DNA of 22,032 nt from Planctomycetota bacterium (GTDB lineage Bacteria > Planctomycetota > PUPC01 > DSUN01). The position numbers and the translations under genes are program-made. A model generated the notes under the pieces. That model did no database searches, had not been told where the DNA came from, and was given only the letters and a program-made list of their open reading frames with translations. The DNA is taken from the NCBI GenBank assembly GCA_016872875.1, contig VGYW01000095.1:1-22032 (forward strand), given 5' to 3'. This document shows, in pieces, positions 6,113 through 13,901 of this stretch (the stretch's first letter is position 1; each line of letters starts with the position of its first letter).

Positions 6113-8941
6113 TCACTGCTTCTTGCCGAGGCAGAGGACCTGGCCGTTGCGGAGGGCGACGAAGGCGCGGCCCCGGGGGTCGAGGGCAAGGCCCCAACGG
6201 ACCGGCTCGGCGGGGAGCGGGTGTGCCCAAGCCTCGGAGCCGTCGGGCTTTGCGGCGACGAGTGCCCAGAACTCCCCCCCGTTGCTCTTGCGGGTGAGGA
6301 GTGAGACCTTGCCGGAGGCGGTGGCGACGGCCATCGGCTGCCATTGGCACGAGGGGTCGAAGACGGTGTAGCCGGGCTTGGAGTAAAGCGGTTGCCCCGA
6401 CACCCTGACGGCGTTGCCGGCGAGCTGGAGCTCGCGGCCGCGGACTGCGGTGGTGCCCATCGTCTGGGGCGGGGTGTTGCGGCACTCGCCGGTCGCGGCG
6501 TCGAATGCGGCGGGGGAGACGTAGTTGCCGCTCGCCAGCCAGAGGGTGCCCCCGCTCAGGAGGAGTTCGCCCTGGCAGGCGACGCCACGCCGCGAGAAGG
6601 GGTCGAGGTGTCCAGTGCCGTTGTTCTGCCACTTGATTGCGCCCGTGGCGGCGTCGAGTGCGTAGAGGTGGGTGCCGTCGAAGTCGTTCATCCCGGCCGC
6701 GGCGTAGACCACGCCGCCCTCGGCGAGGACGCTGCTTGCGACGGGCCAGGTGCTGGGGAGGGCGCCGTAGACTGGGATTCGGCGCTCGGCGGGCGCGGCG
6801 CGGAAGCGCCAGAGGGGTCTGCCCGTGGCAGCCTCGAAGGCGTAGAGGAAGCCGTCGGCGGAGCCGACGAAGGCCCGGCCGCCCGCGATGGCAGGCGGGA
6901 ACTTGATCGCTCCACCGGTGTAGGCCGTCCAGCGAACGGCGCCCGTGGCGGTGTCGAGGGCGCGGACGACGCCATTGGCGTCGGCGACGAAGGCGAGCCC
7001 GCCTGCGACGACGGGCGCGGTCGGCTCGGCCTTGAGGCTGGCCATCCAGAGGAGATGGGCTTCCTCGGGGCTGGGGGCCTGGGTGATTGCGGTGCGGGCG
7101 TTGTTGGCGCGGTAGGCTGGCCAGTCGGCCTCCGCCACGTCCAGCTTCGCGGGGGCATCGCTGGCGAACCGCTCGAGGCGGTCTTGCTCGGTGGCCTTCT
7201 GGCCGAAGGCGAAGGTGCCGGCGGGAGCGAGGGCGATGGTGCCGAACAGTTGGAGGTCGCAGTCGCAGGCCCAGGGAATCCAGGTGGCGAGTCCGTTTGC
7301 GATGATTACGCCGACGTGGCAGGAGGGGCGCATGGCGGAAATCCACTGGGTCCTGCCCGTCTCGAAGTCGAAGCGGCCGGAGCCTTCGTGAGCGCGGAAG
7401 AAGATGCCGTCGGCGCTGCCCGTCGCCCGCGTGCAGGCGCGCCGCCGCGTGTCGTACTCGGCGAGCACCTGGCCGGTCAGGGGGTCGAGCTTCTTGGTGT
7501 CCTTGGGCTTGTTCTGTGCGGCGATGGCGTAGAGGCCGTCGCCGCGGAGCACGATGTGGAGGTCGCGGGCGTCGTGCTTCCAGAGGAATCGGCCGTCGGC
7601 GGCGGAGACGGCGGAGAGCCAGGGCACCTGAGGGCCGACGAAGTAGAGCGCCCGGTCGGTGCACTTGAGGTATGCCTGGGTCCGCCAGCCCTCGATGTAG
7701 CCCTGGCCCGGGCGATAGGGACCGATGGCCTTGAAGAGGTCGGGGTCGGCCTCGGCGGTGCGGCGCCAGACGTCCTTGCCCGTCTTCGCATCGAGGCAGG
7801 CGAGGTACTTGCCGTAGTTCGAGACGTAGAGCCGGCCCCCCTTCAGGCACGTGGCGCGGGAGTCGATGGGCGGGTCCTCCTGGCGGTGCCAGAGGACCTT
7901 CTTGGACTTTGGGTCAATGGCGGCGAGGGTCTTTGCGAAGCCCCAGGGGAGGTTGGGGTCGTTGTAGCCCTTCGAGATGCCGCCCCAGGGCCAGCCGTGG
8001 CGTGTGCTGCGCCACTTGGCCACGGGGTCGGGCGGCTCGGGCTTGCCCACGAGGGCGTAGAGCACGCCGTCCTCGAGCGCCATCCACTTCCAGAAGGAGC
8101 CGTCGGAGAGCTCGGCGGGGACGGTGATCTCGTCCTTCTGCTCGCCCGTGGCGGGGTCGAGGAGCTTGGCGCCCTTGTCGTCGGCCACGTAGAGCGCGGT
8201 GGGGGTGGCGATCATCGTCGAGCGGTCCACCATGAAGCCGGTGGGGAGGGGCTTCTTCCAGAGGACCGTGCCGTTGTAGGCGTTGACGGCCATGAGGGTG
8301 TCGAGGACGTCCTCCTCGCGCTGGTGCCAGGCGATGTGGCCGAAGGCCATGAAGGTGCGTCCCGCGGAGGCCACGACCTGTTGGGGCGCCGGGGCGTAGC
8401 GCGGGTCGGCCACGAACTGGGTGAGGAAGGGCGCGCGGGCCACGGTGTCGGACGACTGCGGATTGTTGTCCGGGCCGTGGAAGTGATGCGTCCAGTCGTC
8501 AATCCCCTGGGGGAAGGGCTTGGAGAGGATTTCGCCGCCGACGAGTGCCGTGCCCTCTGGCCTGATGACGCGCAGTGCCTCGGCCTTCGCGCCCCCGGCG
8601 GCGTCGAGGGCAACGGCGGCGTCGGCCACGTTGTCGGCGAGGCCGATGTACGGGGGCTTGACAGAGGCCACAAAGACGCGCGAGCCGAGGAGGCCCGCGG
8701 CCTCCGCCGCCTTCGCCGCCGCCAGGAAGGCGTCCTGGCTCGCCACCTGGACGTAGAGGGTGAGGCCGCTGTTCTTCGCGAGGTGGAGTGCCAACTCGGG
8801 GGCATTATCGCCCACGAGGGCGCAGATGCCGCTCTTCAGGCCGAGCCTGGCGCGGATGTCTGCCGCGCTCGGCGGTTCGGCGGCGCGGGTGGTTGCGGCC
8901 AGCGCAACAAGGAGCACGAGACCTGTCGCCCTCTTGCCCAT
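6113..8941 (-). CDS. Exported PQQ-propeller (BamB-like) protein with methyltransferase-like N-terminal domain
   Basis: The 942-residue protein has a signal peptide (1-20, cut at TRA|AEP). Residues about 27-138 look like a class I methyltransferase fold without the SAM-binding glycine motif (GICALVGDNAPELALHLAK, then SRVFVASVKPPYIG and EALRVIRPEGTALVGG). The motif DDWTHHFHGPDNNP (148-161) opens a long run of PQQ/WD-like blades with GxxxW signatures (GTVLWKK, KKVLWHR, KDVWRRT, GRFLWKH, GRTQWIS, GAVRWTA, GRPLWRF, GAIKWQN, GSEAWAH), enough for two propellers. The start at 8941 has AGGAGAAG upstream; 18 further in-frame codons are rejected. No PQQ-dependent dehydrogenase catalytic motif was identified, so a periplasmic binding or scaffold role is more likely than an enzyme. 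Such fusions recur in planctomycetes with unknown function. Confidence 0.88.
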   Translation of the reverse strand: MGKRATGLVLLVALAATTRAAEPPSAADIRARLGLKSGICALVGDNAPELALHLAKNSGLTLYVQVASQDAFLAAAKAAEAAGLLGSRVFVASVKPPYIGLADNVADAAVALDAAGGAKAEALRVIRPEGTALVGGEILSKPFPQGIDDWTHHFHGPDNNPQSSDTVARAPFLTQFVADPRYAPAPQQVVASAGRTFMAFGHIAWHQREEDVLDTLMAVNAYNGTVLWKKPLPTGFMVDRSTMIATPTALYVADDKGAKLLDPATGEQKDEITVPAELSDGSFWKWMALEDGVLYALVGKPEPPDPVAKWRSTRHGWPWGGISKGYNDPNLPWGFAKTLAAIDPKSKKVLWHRQEDPPIDSRATCLKGGRLYVSNYGKYLACLDAKTGKDVWRRTAEADPDLFKAIGPYRPGQGYIEGWRTQAYLKCTDRALYFVGPQVPWLSAVSAADGRFLWKHDARDLHIVLRGDGLYAIAAQNKPKDTKKLDPLTGQVLAEYDTRRRACTRATGSADGIFFRAHEGSGRFDFETGRTQWISAMRPSCHVGVIIANGLATWIPWACDCDLQLFGTIALAPAGTFAFGQKATEQDRLERFASDAPAKLDVAEADWPAYRANNARTAITQAPSPEEAHLLWMASLKAEPTAPVVAGGLAFVADANGVVRALDTATGAVRWTAYTGGAIKFPPAIAGGRAFVGSADGFLYAFEAATGRPLWRFRAAPAERRIPVYGALPSTWPVASSVLAEGGVVYAAAGMNDFDGTHLYALDAATGAIKWQNNGTGHLDPFSRRGVACQGELLLSGGTLWLASGNYVSPAAFDAATGECRNTPPQTMGTTAVRGRELQLAGNAVRVSGQPLYSKPGYTVFDPSCQWQPMAVATASGKVSLLTRKSNGGEFWALVAAKPDGSEAWAHPLPAEPVRWGLALDPRGRAFVALRNGQVLCLGKKQ

Positions 8942-9106
8942 CGGCTTCTCCTTTCGGCGCGAGGGAACTCGGAGAAGAAGTCCAATCGCCAACACCCACA
9001 GATCAAACCAAAAGCCACCCCGGAGTCAAGTGCGGCCGGGGAGTATGGCCCCCAGCTCTGGTAGTGCTCTTCGGCCCCCAAGCTCCAAACGGAGCGTACT
9101 ATAGCA

Positions 9107-9409
9107 GCCCAGGGCTTCTCCCTGATCTTTGCCCACATCTTCTGGGGGCTGGGGTTTAGCCCCCGAATGGGGGCGTTTGAGCCGTAGCCCAGGGCGACCG
9201 AAGGGAGCCCTGGGGAAAGGCGCCGCCAGCGTAGAGCCCCCGAAGCGGGGCGATTCAATGGGCGTGAAACGCCCCCTTCGGGGGCTTGGATGGGGGGGAC
9301 GCGCGATCCCAGGGCTCCCTTCGGTCGCCCTGGGCTACGGCTGGGTCGCCCGCGTCGGCGGGCTACAAGGCCCCGAGATGTGGGCAAAGATCAGGGCAAC
9401 GCCCTGGGT
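9107..9409. repeat. Large nested inverted repeat, CCCAGGGC family
   Basis: The outer arms 9107-9140 and 9376-9409 are near-perfect inverted repeats with a perfect 17-bp core, GATCTTTGCCCACATCT. Inside, CGTAGCCCAGGGCGACCG... (9183-9214) pairs perfectly over about 32 bp with 9308-9339. The centre adds GCCCCCGAATGGGGGC and GCCCCCTTCGGGGGC hairpins. The whole could fold as a long cruciform. It looks like an array of REP-like units in opposite orientations. Confidence 0.8.
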
Positions 9410-9428
9410 CCAGGAGCATCTATGGGCA

Positions 9429-9516
9429 AGCCCTGAAAGGGCGAGATAGAGCGCAGCCATTGCGCCCTTTCAGGGCTGCGTCCGGGGTCGCCGCTTTCCC
9501 AGGGCGTTGCCCTGGG
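9429..9516. repeat. Further REP-like palindromes
   Basis: AGCCCTGAAAGGGCG (9429-9443) and CGCCCTTTCAGGGCT (9463-9477) form a perfect 15-bp inverted repeat. CCCAGGGC-GTT-GCCCTGGG (9498-9516) is a compact hairpin whose sequence also ends the 9376-9409 arm. Confidence 0.8.
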
Positions 9517-9598
9517 CTTTACCATGCGAGCCTTTCAGGCTCCAGAGGAGATCCGTCCAGACACAATCCCGGCTCGGACCCGTCAGGTGCGATCGGGC

Positions 9599-9626
9599 TT
9601 GCGCGGGCGGCTTGTTGTTGTACAAT
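9599..9626 (+). promoter_or_regulatory. Predicted promoter of the zinc-ribbon membrane protein
   Basis: TTGCGC (9599-9604), a 16-bp spacer and TACAAT (9621-9626) lie about 55 bases before the ATG at 9682. The -10 is strong and the -35 moderate. Confidence 0.5.
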
Positions 9627-9681
9627 CATGGCAACTGTGCGAGCTGGTGCGGTGGGCGAACATGGTGAGCGAGGAGTTGCC

Positions 9682-10620
9682 ATGCCAATCAAGTTCCAGT
9701 GCGAATGTGGGAAGGCTCTGACGGCGAAGGACGGGAGCGAGGGGAAGCGGGCGAAGTGCCCGGCGTGCCAGCGGGTGGTCACGATTCCCGCGGCGTCGGA
9801 GCTCAGGCTCGAGGATGCGCCGGCGGAGTTCAAGCCGCCCGAGGAGGCGTCGCCGGACGCCTGCCCGAGCTGCGGCCAGGCGATGGGGGCGGAGGCGGTC
9901 CTCTGCGTGCAGTGCGGCTACGACCGGCGGACGAAGTCGCGCCTGGGCCCCGGCCCGGAGAAGCCCAAGACGCGCGTGACGTTCGCCTTCCCCTTCGTCA
10001 AGGTGGCCATCGTCGCGGGGGCCGTGGGGCTGCTCGTCGCCGGCTGGTTCCTCCTGGGCGCGCCGCTCCTGGGCAAGATGAACATGATGAACGCCGTGGG
10101 CTACGTGAACGACGGCAAGCTGGCGAGGGCGCAGAAGGCCTTCGAGGAGCTCAGGCCGAAACTCAGTGGGGCCGACCAGGAGCGGGCCGACCTCTGGCTG
10201 AAGCAGATTCCCCTGGAGATGGCGAAGAACGCAGGCAAGACACTCGACCAGGGGGGCGAGGTGAAGCCGAAAGAGGTGGTCATCGACATGAAGAAGCCGA
10301 CCCCTATGAGCGGCGCGCTCGTGGTGCCGATGAGGATCACGAACCACACGAAGGAGCCGCTCACGCTGCGCAACGCGCACTTCTACCTGCGCGGGGTGGA
10401 GGACATCGTGCTCGTGGCGACCCACCAGGACAACTCGCTCGACGGCGTGGTGGTGGGGCCTGGGGAGACGCGCGAGGGCAGGGTGGTCTTCCGCAAGATG
10501 CCCGAGCACCCGGTCCGCAAGGGCAAGAGCGCCGGCGCCTTCGACTCCGCGGCGAGCACCTACTACTACCTGTCGTTCAACGACGGCACCCACTACGTCA
10601 AGCGCATGCTGCCCTTCTGA
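9682..10620 (+). CDS. Double zinc-ribbon single-pass membrane protein
   Basis: The 312-residue protein begins with a zinc ribbon (CEC at 7-9 and CPAC at 26-29) of the type MPIxFxCxCGK...GKRAKCPAC. A second ribbon follows (CPSC 61-64, CVQC 75-78, then GYDRRTK). One transmembrane helix spans about 105-128. The C-terminal part, presumably outside the cytoplasm, starts with a helical segment with a repeat-like AxKAFEEL pattern (about 145-180). It ends in a beta-rich domain (VVPMRITNHTKEPLTLRNA, VVGPGETREGRVVF) that resembles DUF4352/Ig-like folds. The start has GAGGAG five bases upstream. The two-ribbon N-terminus with GYDRRT is typical of planctomycete proteins of unknown role. No operon partner is on this strand. 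Confidence 0.85.
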   Translation: MPIKFQCECGKALTAKDGSEGKRAKCPACQRVVTIPAASELRLEDAPAEFKPPEEASPDACPSCGQAMGAEAVLCVQCGYDRRTKSRLGPGPEKPKTRVTFAFPFVKVAIVAGAVGLLVAGWFLLGAPLLGKMNMMNAVGYVNDGKLARAQKAFEELRPKLSGADQERADLWLKQIPLEMAKNAGKTLDQGGEVKPKEVVIDMKKPTPMSGALVVPMRITNHTKEPLTLRNAHFYLRGVEDIVLVATHQDNSLDGVVVGPGETREGRVVFRKMPEHPVRKGKSAGAFDSAASTYYYLSFNDGTHYVKRMLPF

Positions 10621-10644
10621 GGGCGCGTCCTCCGCTTGCCGGCA

Positions 10645-10723
10645 GGGGATGAGTGGATGAATGGATGGGTGGATGGGTGTCAGACATTCATCCTCTCATC
10701 CATTCATCCACCACCCATTCAAC
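10645..10723. repeat. Palindromic repeat family B, copy 2
   Basis: The left arm and the TGTCAGACA centre match copy 1 closely (same orientation). The right arm has diverged and lost the closing ATCCCC. It sits between the convergent ends of the zinc-ribbon gene and STN protein 1. Confidence 0.8.
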
Positions 10724-10737
10724 CGTTCTCCTTCGTC

Positions 10738-11562
10738 TCAGAACTGCCCCTTGTTCTCCTCGGCGCGCGGCTCGCCCTTCTCGGGCTTGAGGAGCTTGTG
10801 GAACTTGTCGCGGAGCTTGTCGCGGAGCCTGAGGTGCTCCTCGGCGGGGTTGCGCGGCCCCTCTTCGGCCTCTTTCTTGGCGCGCTTCTCGGCGGCCTCG
10901 CGGAACTCCGCGGCCGCCTTCGGGTCCTGCTTCTCAAGCTCCGAGAGGAGCTGCTTCTGGAGGAGCTTGAGGAGCACGCGCCGGGTGTCGGGGTCGAGGT
11001 CCTCCTCCTCGAGGTTCAGTTCCACGCTGGCGCCGTTGCCGAGGGGGATGGTGGCCTTGCCGAGAGGGGCGAGGCCGTGCTTGCGGAACTTGTCGGGGTC
11101 GAACTTGCCGAACCCTTTGTCAGGCTTGGCCTTCGGGGGGAAGTCCTGCTCCCCCTCCTTCGCCAACTGGACGACGACCGCGCCGTCCTTGACCTCCATC
11201 TTCGCGCCCACCAGCCGGGCCATCCATTGGAGGGCCTGGCCGACCAGCATGTCGTTGCCCTTCAGGGTCAGCGTGGCCTGGCGGTCCACCTCCGGCGCAA
11301 GGACCATGTTCACGCCGACCAGTTGCCGCATGAACTCCATCGCGTCGGCGACCGGCGTGTCCACGAAGTCGAACGTCACCTTCTTCGTCTTGAGCAGGCC
11401 GCTGACTGCCTTGTCGGCATCGGGTTGATCGGCTGGCTTCACTTCCGTTGCGATGGCGGGCTTGGCGACGTGCGGCGGCCTCTTGTCGCCAGGCTTCTCC
11501 TCCCCCAGCGCCAGAGCCGCCAGCCACACGCCCACTGCGAGTCCCATCAACACGCTTCTCAT
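10738..11562 (-). CDS. Exported STN-domain protein 1
   Basis: The 274-residue protein has a signal peptide (about 1-20, ALALG|EE) and a linker. A secretin/TonB short N-terminal-like (STN) domain covers about 58-132 (KKVTFDFVDTPVADAMEFM, GVNMVLAPEV, ATLTLKGNDMLVGQALQWM, DGAVVV). A second conserved block follows (ATIPLGNGASVELNLEEEDLDPDTRR... DPKAAAEFREAAEKR), then a highly charged probable coiled coil ending KGQF. The protein at 13085-13852 is a paralogue with the same architecture and the same last four residues. There is no beta-barrel, so it is neither a secretin nor a TonB receptor by itself. The start has AAGGAG eight bases upstream. It is downstream of the sigma/anti-sigma pair on the same strand, which hints at a signalling partnership (inference). 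Confidence 0.82.
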   Translation of the reverse strand: MRSVLMGLAVGVWLAALALGEEKPGDKRPPHVAKPAIATEVKPADQPDADKAVSGLLKTKKVTFDFVDTPVADAMEFMRQLVGVNMVLAPEVDRQATLTLKGNDMLVGQALQWMARLVGAKMEVKDGAVVVQLAKEGEQDFPPKAKPDKGFGKFDPDKFRKHGLAPLGKATIPLGNGASVELNLEEEDLDPDTRRVLLKLLQKQLLSELEKQDPKAAAEFREAAEKRAKKEAEEGPRNPAEEHLRLRDKLRDKFHKLLKPEKGEPRAEENKGQF

Positions 11563-11646
11563 CGCACGTTCTCCTTAGTACACCTGCCCAAGGGTAAGAG
11601 GGCCAGACCTCTTGCGCAGCGATGCCTTGCTCCCGAAGGGAGCGTA

Positions 11647-11805
11647 GTGGGTAGCCGGCGGCTTCAGCCGCCGGACTCGCGCGCCAAGAACCAGGGAAGT
11701 CCCAAAGGGACGGCACAGAGGGCCTCGCCGTGGGTCTCTGCCGTCCCTGCGGGACTGCGCCTTGGGTGCGCCCCGGTCCGGCGGCTGAAGCCGCCGGCTA
11801 CCCAC
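11647..11805. repeat. Perfect 30-bp inverted repeat with internal palindromes
   Basis: The 11647-11676 arm (GTGGGTAGCCGGCGGC...) is repeated exactly inverted at 11776-11805. Each arm contains its own palindrome, CCGGCGGCTTCAGCCGCCGG. The interior has weaker GTCCC/GGGAC pairs. It occupies the spacer between the anti-sigma-like gene and STN protein 1. Confidence 0.85.
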
Positions 11806-11855
11806 TGCTGTCCCTTCGGGACTGGGATTCGGTGCGTTCATCTGTGGAGCAGAGC

Positions 11856-12359
11856 CTAGTCAATAGTGGTCCAGCCGCCCGACGCCCGTGGCGAGGGGCC
11901 GTCTTCATCGGCCTCCGCCGCCCGGGGCCGGGCGAAGATGACGAACTTGCCCTCGAACCGCGCCATCATCACGCTGTGGGTGGAGTCGCCGCGCGACGGC
12001 ACGACTGCGGCGAAGGCGGGCGCTGGGGCCTCTGGCTGGCGCCCGCCTGCTTCCCCCAATTCCCTCTCCCTCTGGGAGAGGGTAGGGTGAGGGGCCTGCG
12101 AATGGGGGCCGCGGCCGCCCTGAGGGCCCTCACCCCGCCCTCTCCCAAGGGGAGAGGGAGTTGGGCGCTCGGGCCAGAGGGTCGCGCCCAGGGCGAGCGC
12201 GAGCATGGCGGCAGCGGCGGCCGCGAGGTGGACGAATCGCCCGCGCCGCTGGCGTGCCCGCGCCCTCGCCAGCACTGCGTCGGCGAAACCCGCCGGGGCG
12301 CCGCGCGGCGCCGCCTCGCGCAGCAGGGCGTCGAGCTTCGGATCGTCGAGAGCGTCCAT
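11856..12359 (-). CDS. Anti-sigma-like single-pass membrane protein
   Basis: The 167-residue protein starts three bases after the sigma-factor stop, with GGAG overlapping the end of that gene, so translation is probably coupled. The cytoplasmic N-terminus (1-41) is helical and charged, a transmembrane helix covers about 43-61, and the outer part is 105 residues long. Residues about 65-102 (TPSPLGRG... LSQRER) are the translation of a family C palindromic repeat lying in frame inside the gene. Without it the protein would be about 130 residues. There is no ZAS zinc motif (HxxxCxxC). The anti-sigma role is inferred from position and topology only; the rest of the outer domain (VMMARFEGKFVIFARP) is unfamiliar. 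Confidence 0.7.
   Translation of the reverse strand: MDALDDPKLDALLREAAPRGAPAGFADAVLARARARQRRGRFVHLAAAAAAMLALALGATLWPERPTPSPLGRGRGEGPQGGRGPHSQAPHPTLSQRERELGEAGGRQPEAPAPAFAAVVPSRGDSTHSVMMARFEGKFVIFARPRAAEADEDGPSPRASGGWTTID
12055..12165. repeat. Palindromic repeat family C, copy 2, inside a coding region
   Basis: CCCAATTCCCTCTCCC at the left end pairs with GGGAGAGGGAGTTGGG at the right, with inner GGGTGAGGGGCC/GGCCCTCACCC arms. The length by these bounds is 111 bp, a multiple of three, so it keeps the reading frame of the anti-sigma-like gene. Confidence 0.85.
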
Positions 12360-12362
12360 CGT

Positions 12363-12896
12363 CTACTCCGTCAGGAAGTCGGCCAGTGCCGCCCTGAGTC
12401 GCTGGCGTGCCTTGTGTAGCCGCACGCGGTAGGCTTCGGGCGAGCAGCCGAGGAGCTCGGCGGCCTCGGCGGAGCTGAAGCCGCCCTCCATTGCGAGGGC
12501 AAGAGCATCGCGGCAGGCGTCCGAGAGCCCGGCGAGTGCGGCGTCCACCGCCTGCCGCAACTCCTGGCCCGCCAGGTCGGCCTCCGGCGTCCGCCCGTCC
12601 TCCATCTCGCGTTCCGGCAGAGCCTTGTGGCGTCTGCGGCGGCGCTGGGCGGTTCGCACCAGGATCGTTCGCACCCAGCCGCCGAAGGCGGCCGGCTCGC
12701 GGAGCTGGCGGATGCGGACGAAAACCTCGACGAGGGCCTCCTGAGCCACGTCGGCGGCCAGATGCCTGTCGCCCGTGAGCGCCCAGGCGAGCCGCAGCAA
12801 GGCGTCCTGATGGGCCTCGATGAGGCGTCGCCACGCATCCTCGGAGCCGGCCCGCGCCGCGCTCACGAGGCCCGCAACGTCGGCATCTGGCTCCAT
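12363..12896 (-). CDS. ECF-type RNA polymerase sigma factor
   Basis: The 177-residue protein has only regions 2 and 4, as in sigma70-family group IV factors. Region 2 covers about 20-90, with the DVAQEALVEVF core-binding motif at 49-59 and FGGWVRTILVRTAQRRRRR as regions 2.3-2.4 and the basic linker. Region 4 is about 115-172, with the helix-turn-helix FSSAEAAELLGCSPEAYRVR. It directs RNA polymerase to a specific regulon. The coupled membrane protein immediately downstream is the probable inhibitor. Exported STN-domain genes lie on both sides. The start has AGG about eight bases upstream. The target promoter sequence could not be deduced; I saw no clear AAC...CGT-type autoregulatory site upstream. 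Confidence 0.93.
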   Translation of the reverse strand: MEPDADVAGLVSAARAGSEDAWRRLIEAHQDALLRLAWALTGDRHLAADVAQEALVEVFVRIRQLREPAAFGGWVRTILVRTAQRRRRRHKALPEREMEDGRTPEADLAGQELRQAVDAALAGLSDACRDALALAMEGGFSSAEAAELLGCSPEAYRVRLHKARQRLRAALADFLTE

Positions 12897-12952
12897 CGCG
12901 CGACCTGTTCTTCCCTTCTAGTGTGGCCCTAGCCGCCTTCCGTTAGTCCTGA

Positions 12953-13050
12953 ATCGTCCTCGTCCGTCGTCCTCGTCCCTCGTCCTCGACTCCTCTCCCA
13001 TCAAGCCAGGAGAATCGAGGACGAGGACGAGGGACGAGGACGAGGACGAT
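12953..13050. repeat. Palindromic repeat family D (TCGTCC-armed), copy 1
   Basis: A run of TCGTCC/CTCGTC units starting ATCGTCCTCGTCC is mirrored by GGACGAGGACGAT at the end, with about 25 bases of non-repeat loop between. Related copies are at 14758-14847 and 15878-15973. It lies between STN protein 2 and the sigma factor. Confidence 0.85.
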
Positions 13051-13084
13051 AGAAAAGCGCGACGGGCTGGTATGGGCCAGGGCT

Positions 13085-13852
13085 TCAGAACTGCCCCTTC
13101 TTCTCCTCAGGCCCTTCGGGCTTCTCGCGCCTCTCGCGGAGCCTTCGGGCCTCCTCCTCGGCGCGGCGGCGGGCCTCGGCCTCCATGGCGGCGCGCATCT
13201 GGGCCTCGGCCTGGCGGAGCCGGCCTTCGAGGCGTTGGCGCATCTCGGCCTCGGGCTGCCGCCGCCTCATGGCCCCCTCCATGAACTCCTGGACGGCCTT
13301 GGGGTCGTGCTTCTGGGCCTCGGCCATGACCTGGCGGTGGATGAGGAAGAGGAGAAGCTGGCGCACCTCGGGCCGCAGGTCGTCCTCGCCGAGCTCCATC
13401 TCGATGTTGAAGCCTGGGCCGAGGGCGATGGTGGCCCTGGCGAAGGGCCGGCCCGGGTGGGGCGGCCGCTCGGGGCCAGGGGGCTCGCGGGGGCCGCGCT
13501 CGCGGCCCTCGTCGCGCGCCGGCTCCACCACCACGGCGCCGTCGCGCACGTCCACCCTCCCCCCGACCAGTCGGGCGATCCATTGGAGGGCCTGGCCCAC
13601 CGCCATGTCGTTCACCCGCAGGGTCACGGCCGCCTGCTTGTCCAGGCCGGGGTCCAGGACGAGGTTCACGCCGATGAGCGCCTGCATGAAGTTCATCACG
13701 TCAACCAGAGGCGTCTCCACGAAGTCGAAGGTCACTCTCTTCGCCCTGAGAACCTCCTTGATCTTCGCCTCGGGCTCCGGCTCCTTCGCCTCGGCTGCGA
13801 CCGCCGCCAGCGGCGCCAGCCACACGCCCACCGCAAGAAGTGCCGTTCTCAT
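13085..13852 (-). CDS. Exported STN-domain protein 2
   Basis: The 255-residue protein has a signal peptide (about 1-20, AVAA|EA) and an STN-like domain at about 38-110 (KRVTFDFVETPLVDVMNFM, GVNLVLDPGL, AAVTLRVNDMAVGQALQWI, DGAVVV). A proline- and arginine-rich linker follows, then a block shared with STN protein 1 (ATIALGPGFNIEMELGEDD, DPKAVQEFMEGAMRRR) and a long Glu/Arg-rich coiled-coil tail ending KKGQF. STN domains bind regulators in TonB-dependent transducers and form the plug-side ring in secretins; here the domain is freestanding. AGGAG six bases upstream supports this start; the open frame to 14164 runs back through the family A repeat and the GT2 gene and is rejected. The spacer to the downstream sigma gene is 188 bp and contains a family D palindrome. 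Confidence 0.82.
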   Translation of the reverse strand: MRTALLAVGVWLAPLAAVAAEAKEPEPEAKIKEVLRAKRVTFDFVETPLVDVMNFMQALIGVNLVLDPGLDKQAAVTLRVNDMAVGQALQWIARLVGGRVDVRDGAVVVEPARDEGRERGPREPPGPERPPHPGRPFARATIALGPGFNIEMELGEDDLRPEVRQLLLFLIHRQVMAEAQKHDPKAVQEFMEGAMRRRQPEAEMRQRLEGRLRQAEAQMRAAMEAEARRRAEEEARRLRERREKPEGPEEKKGQF

Positions 13853-13901
13853 CGCGTGCTCCTTTCCTTTTCCCCAGATCGTGCAAGAGGCCGGGGAGTT
13901 C

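Larger units (their letters stand above)
8942..9681. other. 740-bp intergenic repeat region
   Basis: It lies between the divergently transcribed PQQ gene (minus) and zinc-ribbon gene (plus). It is filled from 9107 to 9516 by nested inverted repeats and ends with the promoter at 9599-9626. Open frames across it read through the repeats and are not supported as genes. Confidence 0.7.

Noticed and set aside
9000..9035. Possible minus-strand promoter of the first PQQ gene (TTGACT ... TTGATC)
   Set aside because: The -35 is good but the -10 matches only two positions of the consensus.
6344..9064. 906-residue open frame on the plus strand opposite the PQQ gene
   Set aside because: Antisense shadow of a well-supported gene in GC-rich DNA; Gly/Glu/Val-rich, no domain, no ribosome binding site.
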